From contig CM073591.1 of NCBI GenBank assembly GCA_037074705.1, forward strand, positions 185,653,432 to 185,717,431: a stretch of DNA of 64,000 nucleotides, written 5' to 3'. The translations under genes were made by a program, and so were the position numbers. The notes under the pieces were generated by a model. The model was given only the letters and a program-made list of their open reading frames with translations. It did no database searches and was not told the DNA's origin. Positions 21,786 through 33,479 of this stretch are shown piece by piece. Positions within the stretch are counted from its first letter, which is position 1. Every line of letters begins with the position of its first letter. The DNA comes from Zhengitettix transpicula (taxonomy: Eukaryota; Arthropoda; Insecta; Orthoptera; Tetrigidae).

Positions 21786-24700
21786 AAATAATTCTTTCAA
21801 CTATCATGTATACATTAATTATCACACGATTTATTCGAATAACATAAAAAGGCAGAACATTGGTACTATCCGTGTTATGTGAATTTATGGTCACGACGTG
21901 CTTAAAGATGGGATCCATTCTCGTGAACCCCAATTTTTGTCTTCGCTCGCATGGACCCCGTGCAGTTCGGAGTAGACCCCTAGGGAATCTGTGTACTAAA
22001 GCCATAAGACAATCAGTAACCATCATTATGCGAAAGAAAACCCTGCTATCTACACAAATGGGAAATTTTTTAAATGAGACCGGATCGTTGAGCCACGTTC
22101 AAACTACGAATTGAACTGAACGGATAAATTGAACTGGAGTGTGGAACATCTTTAATGATTAAGTTGAATGAAGACGCAAGAATATAACACAGAAATGAAT
22201 TAATCTTTCGGCATTTGATTAGAGGGAAGACACCAACTAAAATCCGCCTCTGAGCCAATTGTGTTTTCTTACTTTTCACGAACCTCTTATAACACTTCCG
22301 TACACGAGTTTCAGTTCTCGGCCATTTGTGTTGCTTGGGGTTCGTATGTTGTTCACGTCCATACCTAAACAGGGGCATTTACGAAACGTGCTATGAACAA
22401 GTACTAATGGTAAATAATACAAACGTCGAGGTCGGATCGTAGTAGAAAACGCCACAAATTACCAGATTAATTAGTTCTCAATGCTTAATCATGGTCAAAG
22501 TACGATGCATAACGTTGCACCTGGGTATAAACGAAAAGAGTTCCGATTCAAAATGCCCACGTGAAAACAAGCTAAAGGAAAAGTAATTTGATTAGGTACG
22601 GTTTCCTCAAACAATACATTTTCCAGAGTGTCAACTATTGGGGAATATTAAGTTTGGTCTGTCTCAGTTCGCAACAATCTGCTATGAACTGTTTAACGAT
22701 TTTTGAGCCAAGATTCATAACTTGGAAGATCAACCTGATTCTTCATTTAATTGATCATTCGTCTCAGCATTCTGCACAAAAAAAAGTGGTTCCTCGGAAC
22801 TGACCCCAAAAGGAACTGGCGGGCAGGGCAATTAATGGTGAAAAATCTCTACGCAGCAGCTGTGTTTGACGTACAGTGTTGCCAGGTCGGACGTCGAGGT
22901 GGATCACTTCGGTTTCTGCCGATAAGATAGCTTAATAGGAACCGGCATTTTAACACACATTTTCAAGGTTACTGGAACATTGGAGGCGTGGTAAAACTTC
23001 AATATTTAAACAACCAAGAATTATATTAGCAAAACCAGGCTATAAGTAGAAAATCGATTGTTTTGTGTAATAATGTACCGACACCGTGAGGGACGATTCA
23101 ACTCAGAAGTCGTCGACCAATCCTAGATTTACACAAGATTAAGGAATTGTGCTACACTTAATTACAAGCTGGGTAATGAAATTGCCAACTCCTTAAAGCA
23201 TAAAATAAGAGATAGCGCTTTTCTCCATTTCAAAATTTCTCAGCTCGCTTACTGCTACTAAATATGGTCTTGAAATCTCTTTAGTTGTTGTCTGGCAACT
23301 TACGTGAGCAATACGTGCTCTGGGAGTCATAATAAGTACACATTGAAGGCCGTTGCCGATACACTACAGGAATTATGATATATTCTGGAAAACCAACACC
23401 ATTTCCTTTCAAGAAATTTTTAAAAAATTCTCTTTTCTTACGATAATTGTATTAAACAGCCTTTTTGAGTATTACGACAAATTATAATGGACCACAATTC
23501 AGAAGTCTAGAACAGATCAAATTCTTAAATAAATAAATGTCATAAAACCACAGATAAGGCGAAGATAAACTAAATCGGGATTAACTCCGCAGTGCCACGG
23601 AACGAACATGACTGGTGGTAATAGTATAACGACGGTCTTACACAGGATGAATTAACACCGACGGAGGATATGGACTTCAAACTATGTCAGCGTTAATTGT
23701 TAATTCGTTAAAGTCTTTCTTAATTGTTAACGGGCAAGGAAGACGACGTTTAATTCGTTCACTTAATGAAACAGCTCCGAGTAAGGTAAATGGAAATAAA
23801 AAAAACTCAAGAGGGGCGTGGAATGAGGTCCAGGACAACAACCACGTCTTATTAATGGGAAAATATTTTAAATTTGGCTTGGAATTTTAAAATAACCTTG
23901 AAATTAATCAAAACACAGCGTGTTTCCCCAATACGGTGTTCAAGAAGCACAAATAAAAGTTTATTTGAAATATTACGCATTGGATCGGAGAAATATTGTG
24001 CAGAAAACTAAAGTTCTCATTGAAGACATAAAATAAATTTTACAGAATCAGAAATATGTGCAGAAATTCAGTACTTGAATAAGTTATCACAAAGCGACGT
24101 CTGAAAATTCATTGACCCACTCGAATTAATTAATAATGCAGAAAATTTTCCATAAAATGAAATTTGAAAATCATAATATAAAATAATATAATATGGCATT
24201 TGACGAACGTACACACACAAAAAAAAATGTTATTCTCGTTCCAGTGCATCTAACAACGCATATCATTATGCTTTATCTATACCAAAATTTTTACAGCAAC
24301 GCCTATCCCAATTATTTTTCAAGCGGAGATCAAGCGTTTCTTTTAATTACGAAAATTGAATTAAATCATTAAAATTATTAACTTCAAATTGATATTACAG
24401 AAGATTTTGGCAAACTTGAAAACATCACCGTCTATTTTCTAAATCAGTAAGAATTAAATTTATTCATACTCGTATTACGTCTGAAGTAACCAAGTACCAA
24501 ACCAATAAAAAGAACGAAAATTCGCTCACATCGAAATAAGTGTGTGTGTGTGTGTAAATTGAAGTTTTTAAAAATTATTTCTATGAACTACGACAAGATA
24601 CCACCACTAGCAGTACTGACAATGAAATGTGTACAGGTCACATGACGTCTGTAGTATTGTGGAGTTCGCAGCTTCGTCAACATGTTTACCCAAGGGAATC

Positions 24701-25790
24701 TACTGTTCATTGCTGAAAATTATTTTGCCAGTCGTTCATACGCATTTGTTGTAGACCAATTTAGTGTGAAATATCTGGATATAACGGCGCCTAATAATTC
24801 ATCCACAATATAACCAGATAAATTTAAACATATGTTGTAATGTAAATTTTCGCGACTTTGTGATCATTCTGTACAAGCAGAAACAAAGTTACTTACAAAA
24901 CAGTATAACATAAGATATTTGAAAAAAAAAATATAAGCCTGATTTGTGTTAATTTATTGATCATTTAACACGCCAGATTTAATCACTCATCGATTAAACA
25001 CTTGTACCATTGATCAAACATTAATTCTAATTTATTGAGACCAATCATGTATCAGGAATTGCGATAAAATAACTGATTCATTAGGTTTTCGTTACTCAGG
25101 AACCATAAAAAATTCATGATAAACATGGATTTTTATTTGGAAATATATTGCAATAGTATTTGGTTCAGGATCATTTAATGTTCTTCATTATGTAGAAAAA
25201 TTTAATATATAGTATTTTTAAATTTTAGTCTCCAACCGTAAAATAGTTAAATTGGGTAAAACTTCAGGTAACAGCACAACTGATTATTGGTGATTGATTA
25301 AATCTGTGTTAAGATTTAAAAAATCGAAGTATAACTTTAAAAATTTAAATAAAGATAAAGATGCAACTGATCGGGTTATTTTAAGGATACTGCAGCACCT
25401 CGCTAGAAATTACTCCTACGAAACACGGCGCCAAGAGAAATCAAGTTATATAGATCATCAGCGTACAGTAGGCGTTATTATAGTCAGCGTAATCGGATAG
25501 TATTTTACTGTTTTGAATAGTTTTCTACCATATTACAAAAAGTATGGATTATACACTCATTAGAAACATCTAAAAGTTTTATAGAGATAACTGCGCAGAA
25601 TTAACTGCTTTTAAAAATCGACAAACTTAAAATTATTCAATAATTTCTCAGTTCACGTTCTACAGTATGGATACTTTTTCTGTTTTGTACGGCGTTCATG
25701 TGTCCTGCCAAAAAAAACACCAAACATACAAACAGAATATTCCGCTAATGATGAGTCCGTCCAAAAAATGGCCACTTAATCTTAAAATTT
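21786..25790. other. Four kilobases without recognised gene
   Basis: AT-rich sequence with no motif I can assign. It includes a short (GT)n run near 24540-24554. A GC-richer piece at 21890-22010 and short frames at 22588-22803 and 25294-25500 have no recognisable homology. Confidence 0.45.
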
Positions 25791-25799
25791 AAAAAAAAA
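25791..25799 (-). terminator. Pol III terminator of tRNA-Cys
   Basis: A nine-base A run on the plus strand is T9 on the minus strand. It begins three bases past the tRNA discriminator base, a strong RNA polymerase III terminator position. Confidence 0.85.
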
Positions 25800-25802
25800 G
25801 AG

Positions 25803-25874
25803 AGGGGGCACCCGGGTTTGAACCGGGGACCTCTCGATCTGCAGTCGAATGCTCTACCACTGAGCTATACCCCC
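25803..25874 (-). tRNA. tRNA-Cys (anticodon GCA)
   Basis: A 72-nt nuclear tRNA on the minus strand, delivering cysteine to UGC/UGU codons. The acceptor stem GGGGGTA pairs with TGCCCCC and is followed by discriminator T (U in the RNA). The D arm contains the A box TAGCTCAGTGG. The anticodon loop CTGCAGA has GCA at 25842-25840. The T arm contains the B box GGTTCAAACC. All stems can be drawn, there is no intron, and CCA is not encoded, as expected for a eukaryote. A T-run terminator follows immediately. I see no defect that would make it a pseudogene. Confidence 0.97.
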
Positions 25875-26481
25875 TTCTCAACTTCAGGGTCGGCTTATGG
25901 CGTAATGATTGCACTCGTCTTGCTTTCGCTTCGTACTTCAGACGCAGGCTCCTAGAGTGCAGCTCCGTACGACACTTCAAATATGAATTTTGCCTCTCCA
26001 CAAATCGTGTTCCTTAATTTAAAAAACTATTTGTATTGGAAGCGGTGTATTATACTGTGTATTAAATTGTAGTTCACGGCTGAAGAAAGCAACAGTAATT
26101 GTTTGAACAGATGTTAAAACGCCAGAATTATTTTATGAAATTTAAAACATAATAGAAATGAGAATATGTACAAAATATGATAAGATGAAATTTAATTTTG
26201 TCTATTTCATCATATTAAAACATTATTTAATAAACACAACGTTTCATATCTGATTGGGAGCTCTTCAGATATACAATTCAGTTGTCTAATAATTAAGAAA
26301 AAGATTTATGAACAAGATAATTATAAATACAATTTTGTATAAATATAACTTATACTGTGTTACTTGCAATTTATTATAAGAAAATTTAGACGAAAATATA
26401 TACATAATTTGCGGCCGTAATGACTTATTGACACACCTGTTACGACTATTATTGAATTTTATGATAAAATGGAAATAAATA
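25875..26481. other. AT-rich interval without recognised gene
   Basis: Nothing recognised between the tRNA gene and the Tc1/mariner relic. Confidence 0.5.
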
Positions 26482-26499
26482 TACAGTGAAGGACATCGG

Positions 26500-27480
26500 T
26501 TAATGGGCTATTGGGGCCACGGTTATTTTTCGCGAGTTTGTCGACATTTCGCTCACGAGCTGAGCATTTTCCAGGCTAGACTCGAAGCTTGAAAGCCATT
26601 CTCGATGCTAGACCGTCTCGGTGCTGATCCTGGTATCATGTCCAGGATTTTCTTCTGGGACGAAGCCACTTTCCATGTTACAGGGAAGGTGAAATGGCAT
26701 AATGTGTGGATTTGGGGATCGCAGAACCCTCACACTGCACAAGAGTGATAGTCCCAAGATGAAGGTTTTCTGACAGTTTTTCTTCGCAGAGAAAACTGTT
26801 GTACTACCAAACGACGAATGACATATGACTTAATTTTACAGAATATATCATCAGTCAATGTAAATGTTTGTTCCGAGAGCAGTTTATCAATTATTTGAAA
26901 GACGTCGAATGGATTCTTTTAGAGAACTTTAACATTTAACGGCGCAAATCCAACTACAAAATAAATAATTGTTATCATAAAAGTGATTGTCACAGTCCTA
27001 TCTGTATAAAAATTAGATACCATATCTGTTACTGTTGATCAACAATCCAAAAATAATTGAACGTCTGTTATTAATACAACATCGTTACTTCCAGTGAAAA
27101 CTGTTGTTCGAGTTCTAATCACTATCAAGTAAATTTAAACGTTTTTAATGTAGAAAAGTAGAAAAGCAGTTCTTTTGCACTGGTTCAATGAACTTCGTAC
27201 GACTTTGAACAACATTTTCCCTATCTGTTGGATTGGTAGGGAAGGACCGATGGCGGGGGCCACCAGATTTGATTTAACACCCCTCGATTTCTTTATTTGG
27301 GGCTACCTCAAAGATAAAGTTTACGCCACCCAGACAGAGACGTTCGTGATCTTCATGAGCGCATCAAAGAGGCTATTCACAGCATTTCAGAACACATGTT
27401 CCAATAAACTTGGCAATAAATTGATCATCGCCTTGATATCGTCACAGTGACTGCTGGAGCTCACATAGAGAAGTGGTGAT
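26500..27480 (+). pseudogene. Tc1/mariner-class transposase pseudogene
   Basis: The first part reads DRLGADPGIMSRIFFWDEA, then TFHVTGKVKWHNVWIWGSQN (about 26605-26735), which holds the first catalytic Asp in FFWDEATFH. It then reads FFFAEKTV before the insertion. After the insertion it reads HWFNELRTTLNNIFPICWIG, then DLTPLDFFIWGYLKDKVYAT with the last catalytic region, and the C-terminus ends IVTVTAGAHIEKW followed by a stop at 27478-27480. This is the widespread arthropod transposase group with DEATFHLSGKVNRHN...IWGS and PDLTPxDFFLWG. The segment with the middle catalytic Asp (QQDGAPPHW-like) is largely gone. It is inactive. Confidence 0.88.
26807..27161 (+). repeat. Repeat J, copy 1 (355 bp, inside transposase)
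   Basis: The sequence from CCAAACGACGAATGACA to AATGTAGAAAAGTAG matches 38906-39266 base for base, apart from roughly ten differences by eye. It therefore looks young. It has no open frame, no poly(A) tail, no terminal inverted repeat and no clear target duplication. It interrupts the Tc1/mariner transposase. It could be a short solo LTR, a SINE-like unit or another non-autonomous element. Confidence 0.85.
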
Positions 27481-27588
27481 TGAATGCAAAAAAAACTTTG
27501 AGAGTTTTCCTTACAACTTTGTTGTAAGTTTCTCTTTTCTACCGTTTATCCCTCACACACAATTGAAATTAGAGCGGACCACCCTGTA

Positions 27589-28144
27589 TTATGTTGTTAA
27601 TTTGATAATTTTGAAACAAGTCAAAATATTATAATTGTTTGAATGATTTCTCCATGTGGTATTTTGTGTAACTAATATTATCCATTTCCTGTAAAAGGCG
27701 CTTGCCGTTACCAATTATTTTAAATGTTTCTGTTACGTCATTACATGAAATAAAAAACCTGGTATTAAATTTTCGGCAACTCGAAACTAAAAATTATATA
27801 CAGGCATCTCGCCATTCGTTTATTCTGCGATCCACAACAAACATGAGTTTTTGCTCTAAAGCAGCCTAGCAACTTAGGATTCAACATGAAAAGTATCACA
27901 AGACAAATAAAAAGTACAGTTGCGTATATCAGCCATTTTTTTAATATCTGCTACAAGAAGGCAGGTCAGTCGTTATGCATGTGTCTCCGCATTTCTAACT
28001 GGTATACAATTTATAAAATCTTTTGCATTTTCTTTACAGGTGATACTAATACAAAGAAATTGTTTCTTTGAAACTCTGACAGTGGTGTCTCCTGCGAAAT
28101 ATTTTTTATGCAGATCACAGATAAATGATTCTCGGGGTTCCATC
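27589..28144. other. AT-rich interval without recognised gene
   Basis: No recognised feature. Two short overlapping frames at 27886-28159 lack homology. Confidence 0.5.
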
Positions 28145-28252
28145 CGGAAAAACTCGTAGATAGCACACGCGGTTTTCGATCGTTGCCAGAAGATGACGAC
28201 GTGGACAGTTATCGAAACGTCGCGTGGTGTCTACGAGTTTTTCCGACTGGAA
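28145..28252 (+). repeat. Hammerhead-like hairpin repeat, type E copy 2
   Basis: A long hairpin. The perfect 15-bp outer stem is GGAAAAACTCGTAGA with TCTACGAGTTTTTCC. An inner pairing joins CACGCG/TTTTCGAT with ATCGAAA/CGCGTG. The tip contains CAGAAGATGACGAC...GTTATC followed by GAAACGTCGCGTGGTGTC, the same hammerhead-like order as at 17.15 kb (CTGAAGA-like, stem II, GAAAC, then a GTC that could be a cleavage triplet). Confidence 0.6.
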
Positions 28253-28818
28253 TCAAAAGAAGAAGTTATCTTGTTTCTACATCGGAAAACCCTTCGCCCC
28301 CATAAGGATCATGTTTCTGTATTTCAGGAAATCATTGTCACTTGAGTATAGCTTCTCAAATATAATTTACCTACTAATATTAAAACAAACCGTAAAAGAA
28401 ACAAGACTAGTAGTCATTAGGAGTAGTTATTTTAAGTGAAAACCTGGTGAATTCCGAATCGACGAAAAAGTTCTATCAGTAAAATACATACATCGGCTAC
28501 TTTTCGCTGTTCTTAACATTTTGTACTAAAATATGAGGATAAGCTGACAATTTATCATCATCTAAAAACTCATTTTAACGTCCAGAGAAATTTAAACAGA
28601 GCACTGTTCAACGTGAAAAGTATATAGTAATTAAATAGTATTTTAGATGAGATTTATGGACGTTGTCTCGAGTCGTGTATAGTTTGGATAAGGCAAACTA
28701 TGAAGTATACAGGAATTTACTACTTATAATAATACCATAGTAATTTGATGAGGATCTCAAAGTTGAATGGGCAGAATATGTTAAATGAGCCTACTTCTAG
28801 TAAACGTTTTACACTCAC
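28253..28818. other. AT-rich interval, possibly intronic
   Basis: Nothing recognised. If the exon at 28819-28913 is real, this is the start of its downstream intron. Confidence 0.4.
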
Positions 28819-28913
28819 CTGGCTGGTTTGTTGGTATTAATGGTAGCGGCAGCAACCGCTTCCGTCTTCAGCAACACCTTGGCTTTCTTTGCTGGCTGAC
28901 TTGGCGTCAGGCC
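28819..28913 (-). CDS. Candidate internal exon of a host gene (95 nt)
   Basis: On the minus strand a pyrimidine-rich stretch ending ATTCTGTTTAG is followed by 95 nt that are GC-richer than the surroundings, then a strong donor CCAG|GTGAGTG. Only one frame is open. It encodes GLTPSQPAKKAKVLLKTEAV then AAATINTNKPA (31 codons plus 2 nt, so phase 0 in and phase 2 out). PAKKAKVLLK is a basic, nuclear-localisation-like stretch and the Ala/Thr/Pro content suggests a disordered linker. I do not recognise the protein. Both splice sites, base composition and open frame agree, which makes this the best host-gene candidate in the window. No flanking exon of the same gene was found, implying large introns. 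Confidence 0.55.
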
Positions 28914-29238
28914 CTAAACAGAATAAAATATTACATACCATTTAAGAAAAAAATCACTAAGTGACATGCAATGAATATACAACACATTTAATGGAAACTC
29001 ATTCTTTCGTCATTATTAAATGTACGAAATAATATAACTTCAAAACGACACGCAGCTCTGTTTAGCTGAAGACGGCCTCTGACCGTGTAACGGCAAAGGA
29101 CTAATGTTCTTTACTAGCAATGAAATGGCCATCATCTGTTTAGCTGCGCGTCATTATTAAATACAAATATAAAATCGGCAAACGACTTAGCAATAACGTG
29201 TTCATGTTAATTGGATTAATAAATAGCCAAATAAGAGA

Positions 29239-29437
29239 CATAATTAAGTGTAAAATAACTTCCACACGTTTATTCAATCACTGACCTTTCGTCAGGTGAA
29301 TCAAAAATGCAAGAGCCACAAGAACAACATGACACACAAACCAGGTGACGAACTGAAAGTTTGACGAGAGCGACAAGAATTGCAGAAGCGTTATATGGGA
29401 CTTATTTGATCACTTAATTTTGTCTGTTATTCATTCA
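29239..29437. repeat. Palindromic hammerhead-like repeat, type D copy 1
   Basis: Left and right arms pair over AATTAAGTG, AAATAA, ACG(T/C)TT and the centre. The left arm on the minus strand has CTGACGAAAGG, while its GAAAC is degraded to TAAAC. The right arm ends GCAGAAGCGTT. The layout matches the better copy at 44.1-44.3 kb. Confidence 0.55.
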
Positions 29438-29684
29438 ATTAGTCTACTCTTAACACAGACCTTTTAGATTTTGTAGTAAGACACTTAATTTTAATCCATT
29501 TAAGGGGATTTCAAATATGTTAAGTGCGAATATGGCCAGGCGTACACATTATTTAATGCATTATGTTGAAGGTAAAGTAGTCAACAGCTATAATAATAAA
29601 AAATCATTTACGGAATACAAGAATAACATAACTGTCAAAAATACAGTGGTACATAACAAATATCTCACATTAAAGGATCAGAAT
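29438..29684. other. AT-rich interval without recognised gene
   Basis: A 64-codon frame at 29517-29711 is rich in Lys/Asn and has no recognised homology. Confidence 0.4.
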
Positions 29685-29960
29685 GGAAAAATCTCAAGGG
29701 ACCTGAAATAGAACCCGGGTCAGATCTCCACTTGGTACGTGGTAACTGTACCTATCCGAATCTACTTCCAAGTAGGTATGAGCCATCACCATGTATTGTA
29801 CAGATCTGAGCTACAATTTACTGAATCACATTCTTCATAAGCTACAGTTAGAATGATGAATGGATATTACATATAAATTGAACAAAGAACGTAAAACTGC
29901 TTTAAAACGAAGCTTATGCTCTAAGGCCATTCCTCATATTCAATTTAGCACGCAATTTGG
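29685..29960 (-). repeat. SINE-like repeat S, copy 1
   Basis: Similar along about 270 bp to 59645-59935 in the same orientation. Shared landmarks are AAAAATCTCAA, a CCGGG.(A/T)C..A B-box remnant, ATTCTTCA...GAATGGATATT, TTGA and AGCTTATG. The B-box region on the minus strand is weakened here. Confidence 0.5.
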
Positions 29961-30074
29961 TTTGATATTGATTTCATAAACATTCCAAGAAAGAAACGCC
30001 TACCGATACTGCACAGCAAGCTACACGCCAATATCGCGGGTTGCCTACATCTTCAGGGGATCCCACTGAAGTTA

Positions 30075-30165
30075 CGATGGGAAAATTCTATAGACCCAGG
30101 AAATGAATCGAACAATGACCAAAATTAGTATCAGTACCGTTATCTACCAAGCCGTCTGAAAATAA
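30075..30165 (-). repeat. SINE head fragment
   Basis: GGGAAAATTCTATAGACCCAGG.AATGAATCGAACAATG read on the minus strand gives a CATTGTTCGATTC-type B box followed by the GGGTCTATAG...TTTTCCC tail arrangement seen in the other SINE heads. It is short and diverged. Confidence 0.35.
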
Positions 30166-31268
30166 GTTTATAACTAATATTTCTTGCATCCCATAGAATA
30201 GTTTGTGATTTCGGTAAAACAAGAAGCTGCCCTGAAAAGTTTTTACATCATAAATCATAAAATACGATAAACTGAAGGAAAAAACTTACGAGAACAATAT
30301 TTTGCGGAATACAGTAAACTTTAGTCGTCCTAATTAATTTATTATTAAATAAATACTTTATTACGGTAAAAGATTTTAATACTTAAAATAAGTTTAACTT
30401 TTAATTACATTAATATACATTTGCAATATGTACCACTGTTGATTACATTCAATACGGCCGAGTTTAATAAATTGCGTACTGGAAAATATTTTATTAATTA
30501 GATACCATTCCAGGTATAAGTGTGCGTAAATATGAAAGACCTCATAACCAACGTAACACTCTTCGTGTTTCTTTAGAATAGGAATTCACTTACTCTAATA
30601 TAATCATATTTAAATACGTAACTAATTCAAAACGTACTCATGTAATAAAATTGTGACGGATGATGTAAAACTGCTGGAAATTATACAAATTCAGAAAATG
30701 GTTAATACATCTTTTAAAATGCGGCGAACATTATAAACCATCCCTGAAGATCAGCCGACATGTAAGATGAACCTTTCAGTTTCACAGCCCAATTTCTTAC
30801 AAAATGTTATCACACTTTGCACATGGTGAAGTTTCCTTTTAAGTCACTCGTTAAGGTCTTTTGCCTGAGCTATTCCAGGCTCCTCGCAAAAAGCCCTCGG
30901 GATTGAAGCACAAGAAACGCAGGAAGTTCCCACGCCGCGACGAGCACGACGGATTGTCCGTAATCATATGAGTGATAATGCCACCTGCGGTCTCATAGAA
31001 ATTGAAAATCGCACTAGGAGGGGACAAAAAACATCGCGGTTTACCGCAAATTTTGGAATGACTGAAGTTCGATAACCGGTCGCCAAGTAGCGTCTTTTCT
31101 TTTGTTTACATCAAACATCTGTAGAGAACGGTTCCTTTACAGACAGTAAATTGCAACAAGTTTTAAACTGGTTGAAGAACATTTGGGCAGTTAAAGAAGT
31201 TTCTAATTCGAATTATCTTAGTCACAATTATTAGTGACCAATTAAATTCTATTCGACTTGCATATATC
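30166..31268. other. Unassigned interval
   Basis: AT-rich except for a GC-richer patch at 30840-31030 that I cannot assign. No open frame of note. Confidence 0.45.
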
Positions 31269-32203
31269 CTTTGAAAACAAAAATATATGCCTAGCCACAT
31301 TCTTGGATTCTGAAAAAGCATTCGACAAGGTTCACTATCTTCACTCCTCTATCCGCCCCCTACTTTAGCCTCCTATCCAACTATCTTACAAACCGCTCTT
31401 ACCTTGTCAAATAACAAAACCATTTCTTCCCAATATACCCCATTCACTCAGAAGTCCGTCAAAGGCATGGTGCTTGGCACACTCCTACATTCCATCTATA
31501 CCCATGATATCCTCCAAACAACCGCAACTAAAACTGTCATATTTGCCGACAATATAGACGTACCAAACCAGTCCCATGACTACGAATCGCCTACAATACT
31601 ACTAAAAACTGTCATTAACCATGTAGCCATTTGGGAAAATAATTGGAGAATAACCATAAACCTAAACAAATTCATCAGTTCCTTTTTCCCTAAAAAATAC
31701 CATTCACCAACAATATCTATATTAACAACTCACAGATTCCAAACAAACAAAATCATAAATACCTGGGACTAATACTCGATTCAAAACTAACATGGTCTCA
31801 GCACACCAGTTAAATTAAAAAATAATCAATCACCGTTTTAAAATACTAAAACCATTACTTAATCCTAATTCTCCTTTATCCCTTTCAATGAAAAAATTAG
31901 TTTTCATATTCCTAATTTCTTCAGTATGGAAGTACGACTGTAACATTTGGGATCCGCATCCAAAACACACATCAACAAGATCCAAACATGCCAAAATAAA
32001 ATAATTCGTTATATCACAAACATACCCTGGTACTTCCCCAATCCAGCATCCATTGTGACCTCAATATTTAATATATCCACCAAACAATAACCAAATACAT
32101 ACTTCAATATTAAAAAAACAATTCACCCCAACCCGTTAATATCCGATACAGCTGCCTCTTCTCCACCTACCATCCTACATCGCCGATTAAAAAGAAAGAA
32201 TTT
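31269..32203 (+). mobile_element. Jockey-clade LINE, copy 2
   Basis: This is the same family as 8117-9362. It starts inside the RT at FENKNICLATFLDSEKAFDK and continues through SVKGMVLGTLLHSIYTHDI and TKTVIFADNIDV (the ADD motif changed to ADN). Then follow NLNKFISSFFPKKYHSPT, NPWYF-region sequence near 32020 (ITNIPWYFPNPASI) and SDTAASSPPTILHRRLKRK near 32150. It is truncated at the 5' end, lacks the 3' UTR seen in the other copies, and has several frameshifts. Confidence 0.9.
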
Positions 32204-32560
32204 TTTCATACTCTTAAAATAATTCAATTTTTTATTTAGATTAAAAATTATTCTCAAAAGGTTTATCAAGTATGCAGTAGCCAAACGATTCAAAATTACG
32301 TTCTTTATGTGATCGTGTCAATACGCAACTCAACCGAACGGAGTCAAAAGAACGTCAGCAAACACGCTTCATATCCTGACACCATTAACGTAAGTTAGTT
32401 TTCGTCAAATTTTCACGAAATGTTTTATATTTACTACAACTTCTTAAAATAAACGATTAACTAAATTTAAGTGCTTATTTTTCTGGTTTAAATGTTTAAT
32501 AGCAGTTAGAGAAATAAAGCTGTACCACTACCAGAATCATCAAGATCTACATAAACAGTG
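32204..32560. other. AT-rich interval without recognised gene
   Basis: Nothing recognised. Confidence 0.5.
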
Positions 32561-32561
32561 G

Positions 32562-32714
32562 TCGGGTTTGCACCCGGATCAATGAAGAATTCCAAAACAA
32601 CGTTTCTATGGCTTGCGTTGCCTTTTCGTCAGGTACACTTGGAAGATCGTAACACAAGTCATGGAAACGTTCTATATTAATTCTTCATTGACCTGGGAGC
32701 AAACCCGATAACTG
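32562..32714. repeat. Palindromic hammerhead-like repeat, type C
   Basis: Arms of about 65 bp are reverse complements: TCGGGTTTGC, TCAATGAAGAATT, AACGTTTC, ATGGCTTG/CAAGTCAT. On the minus strand the left arm has CTGACGA (32632-32626), an AAGGC...GCC stem and GAAAC (32606-32602), the hammerhead order. The right arm has kept GGAAACGTT but lost CTGACGA. Confidence 0.7.
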
Positions 32715-33479
32715 TTTACCTCAATTACACCGGGAAAGGCTTCGTTCACTAATCAATGAAAAACGTAAACGTGAAACGTAACTATTAATTTTGCATACTA
32801 CTAAAAAACGCAACCTTATCATAGAAGCAATCGAATTGAATGATAGTCCATATATTACATTGAATTGAAGTTTGTATCGAGGGTTTAACGAACTTGCTTA
32901 CGGCAACACCATGGTTTGCAATACTTAATTTTCTCAGTATTGAGACTTAAGGGATTAGTAAACTGCAGATCAAAAGCTTTCACGAAAAAGATAAAATATT
33001 TGCATTTCCCCCAAAGAAGATGAAATAGGTAACAAGCGTTGAATGCATGTAACAGAAGTTATTATCCAATGAAATGAAATTTACACAATTCACATTCTTT
33101 ATCATATACGCCACAACCACCATCCCTCAATAACATCTACAATCCTACCCCAACATATCAAACCAACTCTACAGCCAACCAAAACACAACCCTCTCAGAA
33201 CTACACCAACAAGGAACATAAGGGCAGAAAGTTCAATGGACCTTCACCTGTTTCAAGTGACCATGTTATATTTTTCACTGATTTTAATAAACTCGAATGT
33301 AAAATCTACGGATTAAATTTTTAAGAATAAATCATAATAAAAAACAATTTACATTAGTTCGGTTCCGATATTTATTTATATTAGCCCGAAAAATAATTTA
33401 ATTCTAAACTTATTTGTTAGTCAATACGTGATTTAATCGTCATCAAGAACGTCAATTTTTATTAACTTCTATCCGTCCA
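32715..33479. other. AT-rich interval without recognised gene
   Basis: A C/A-rich stretch at 33110-33220 has no readable motif. Otherwise nothing. Confidence 0.45.

Larger units (their letters stand above)
26482..27588 (+). mobile_element. Tc1/mariner-like element split by a 355 bp insertion
   Basis: The right end reads GGACCACCCTGTA and the left end TACAGTGAAGGACATC, degenerate inverted ends beginning with TACAG; TA is present at both. Between them lies a broken transposase of the Tc1/mariner class. The first half (up to 26806) and the last part (from 27162) are separated by repeat J, and about 40 residues of transposase are missing at the junction. Confidence 0.75.

Noticed and set aside
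25789..26001. 70-codon minus-strand open frame
   Set aside because: It reads through the tRNA-Cys gene (the GYSSVVEHSTADREVPGSNP pattern is a translated tRNA), so it is not a protein.
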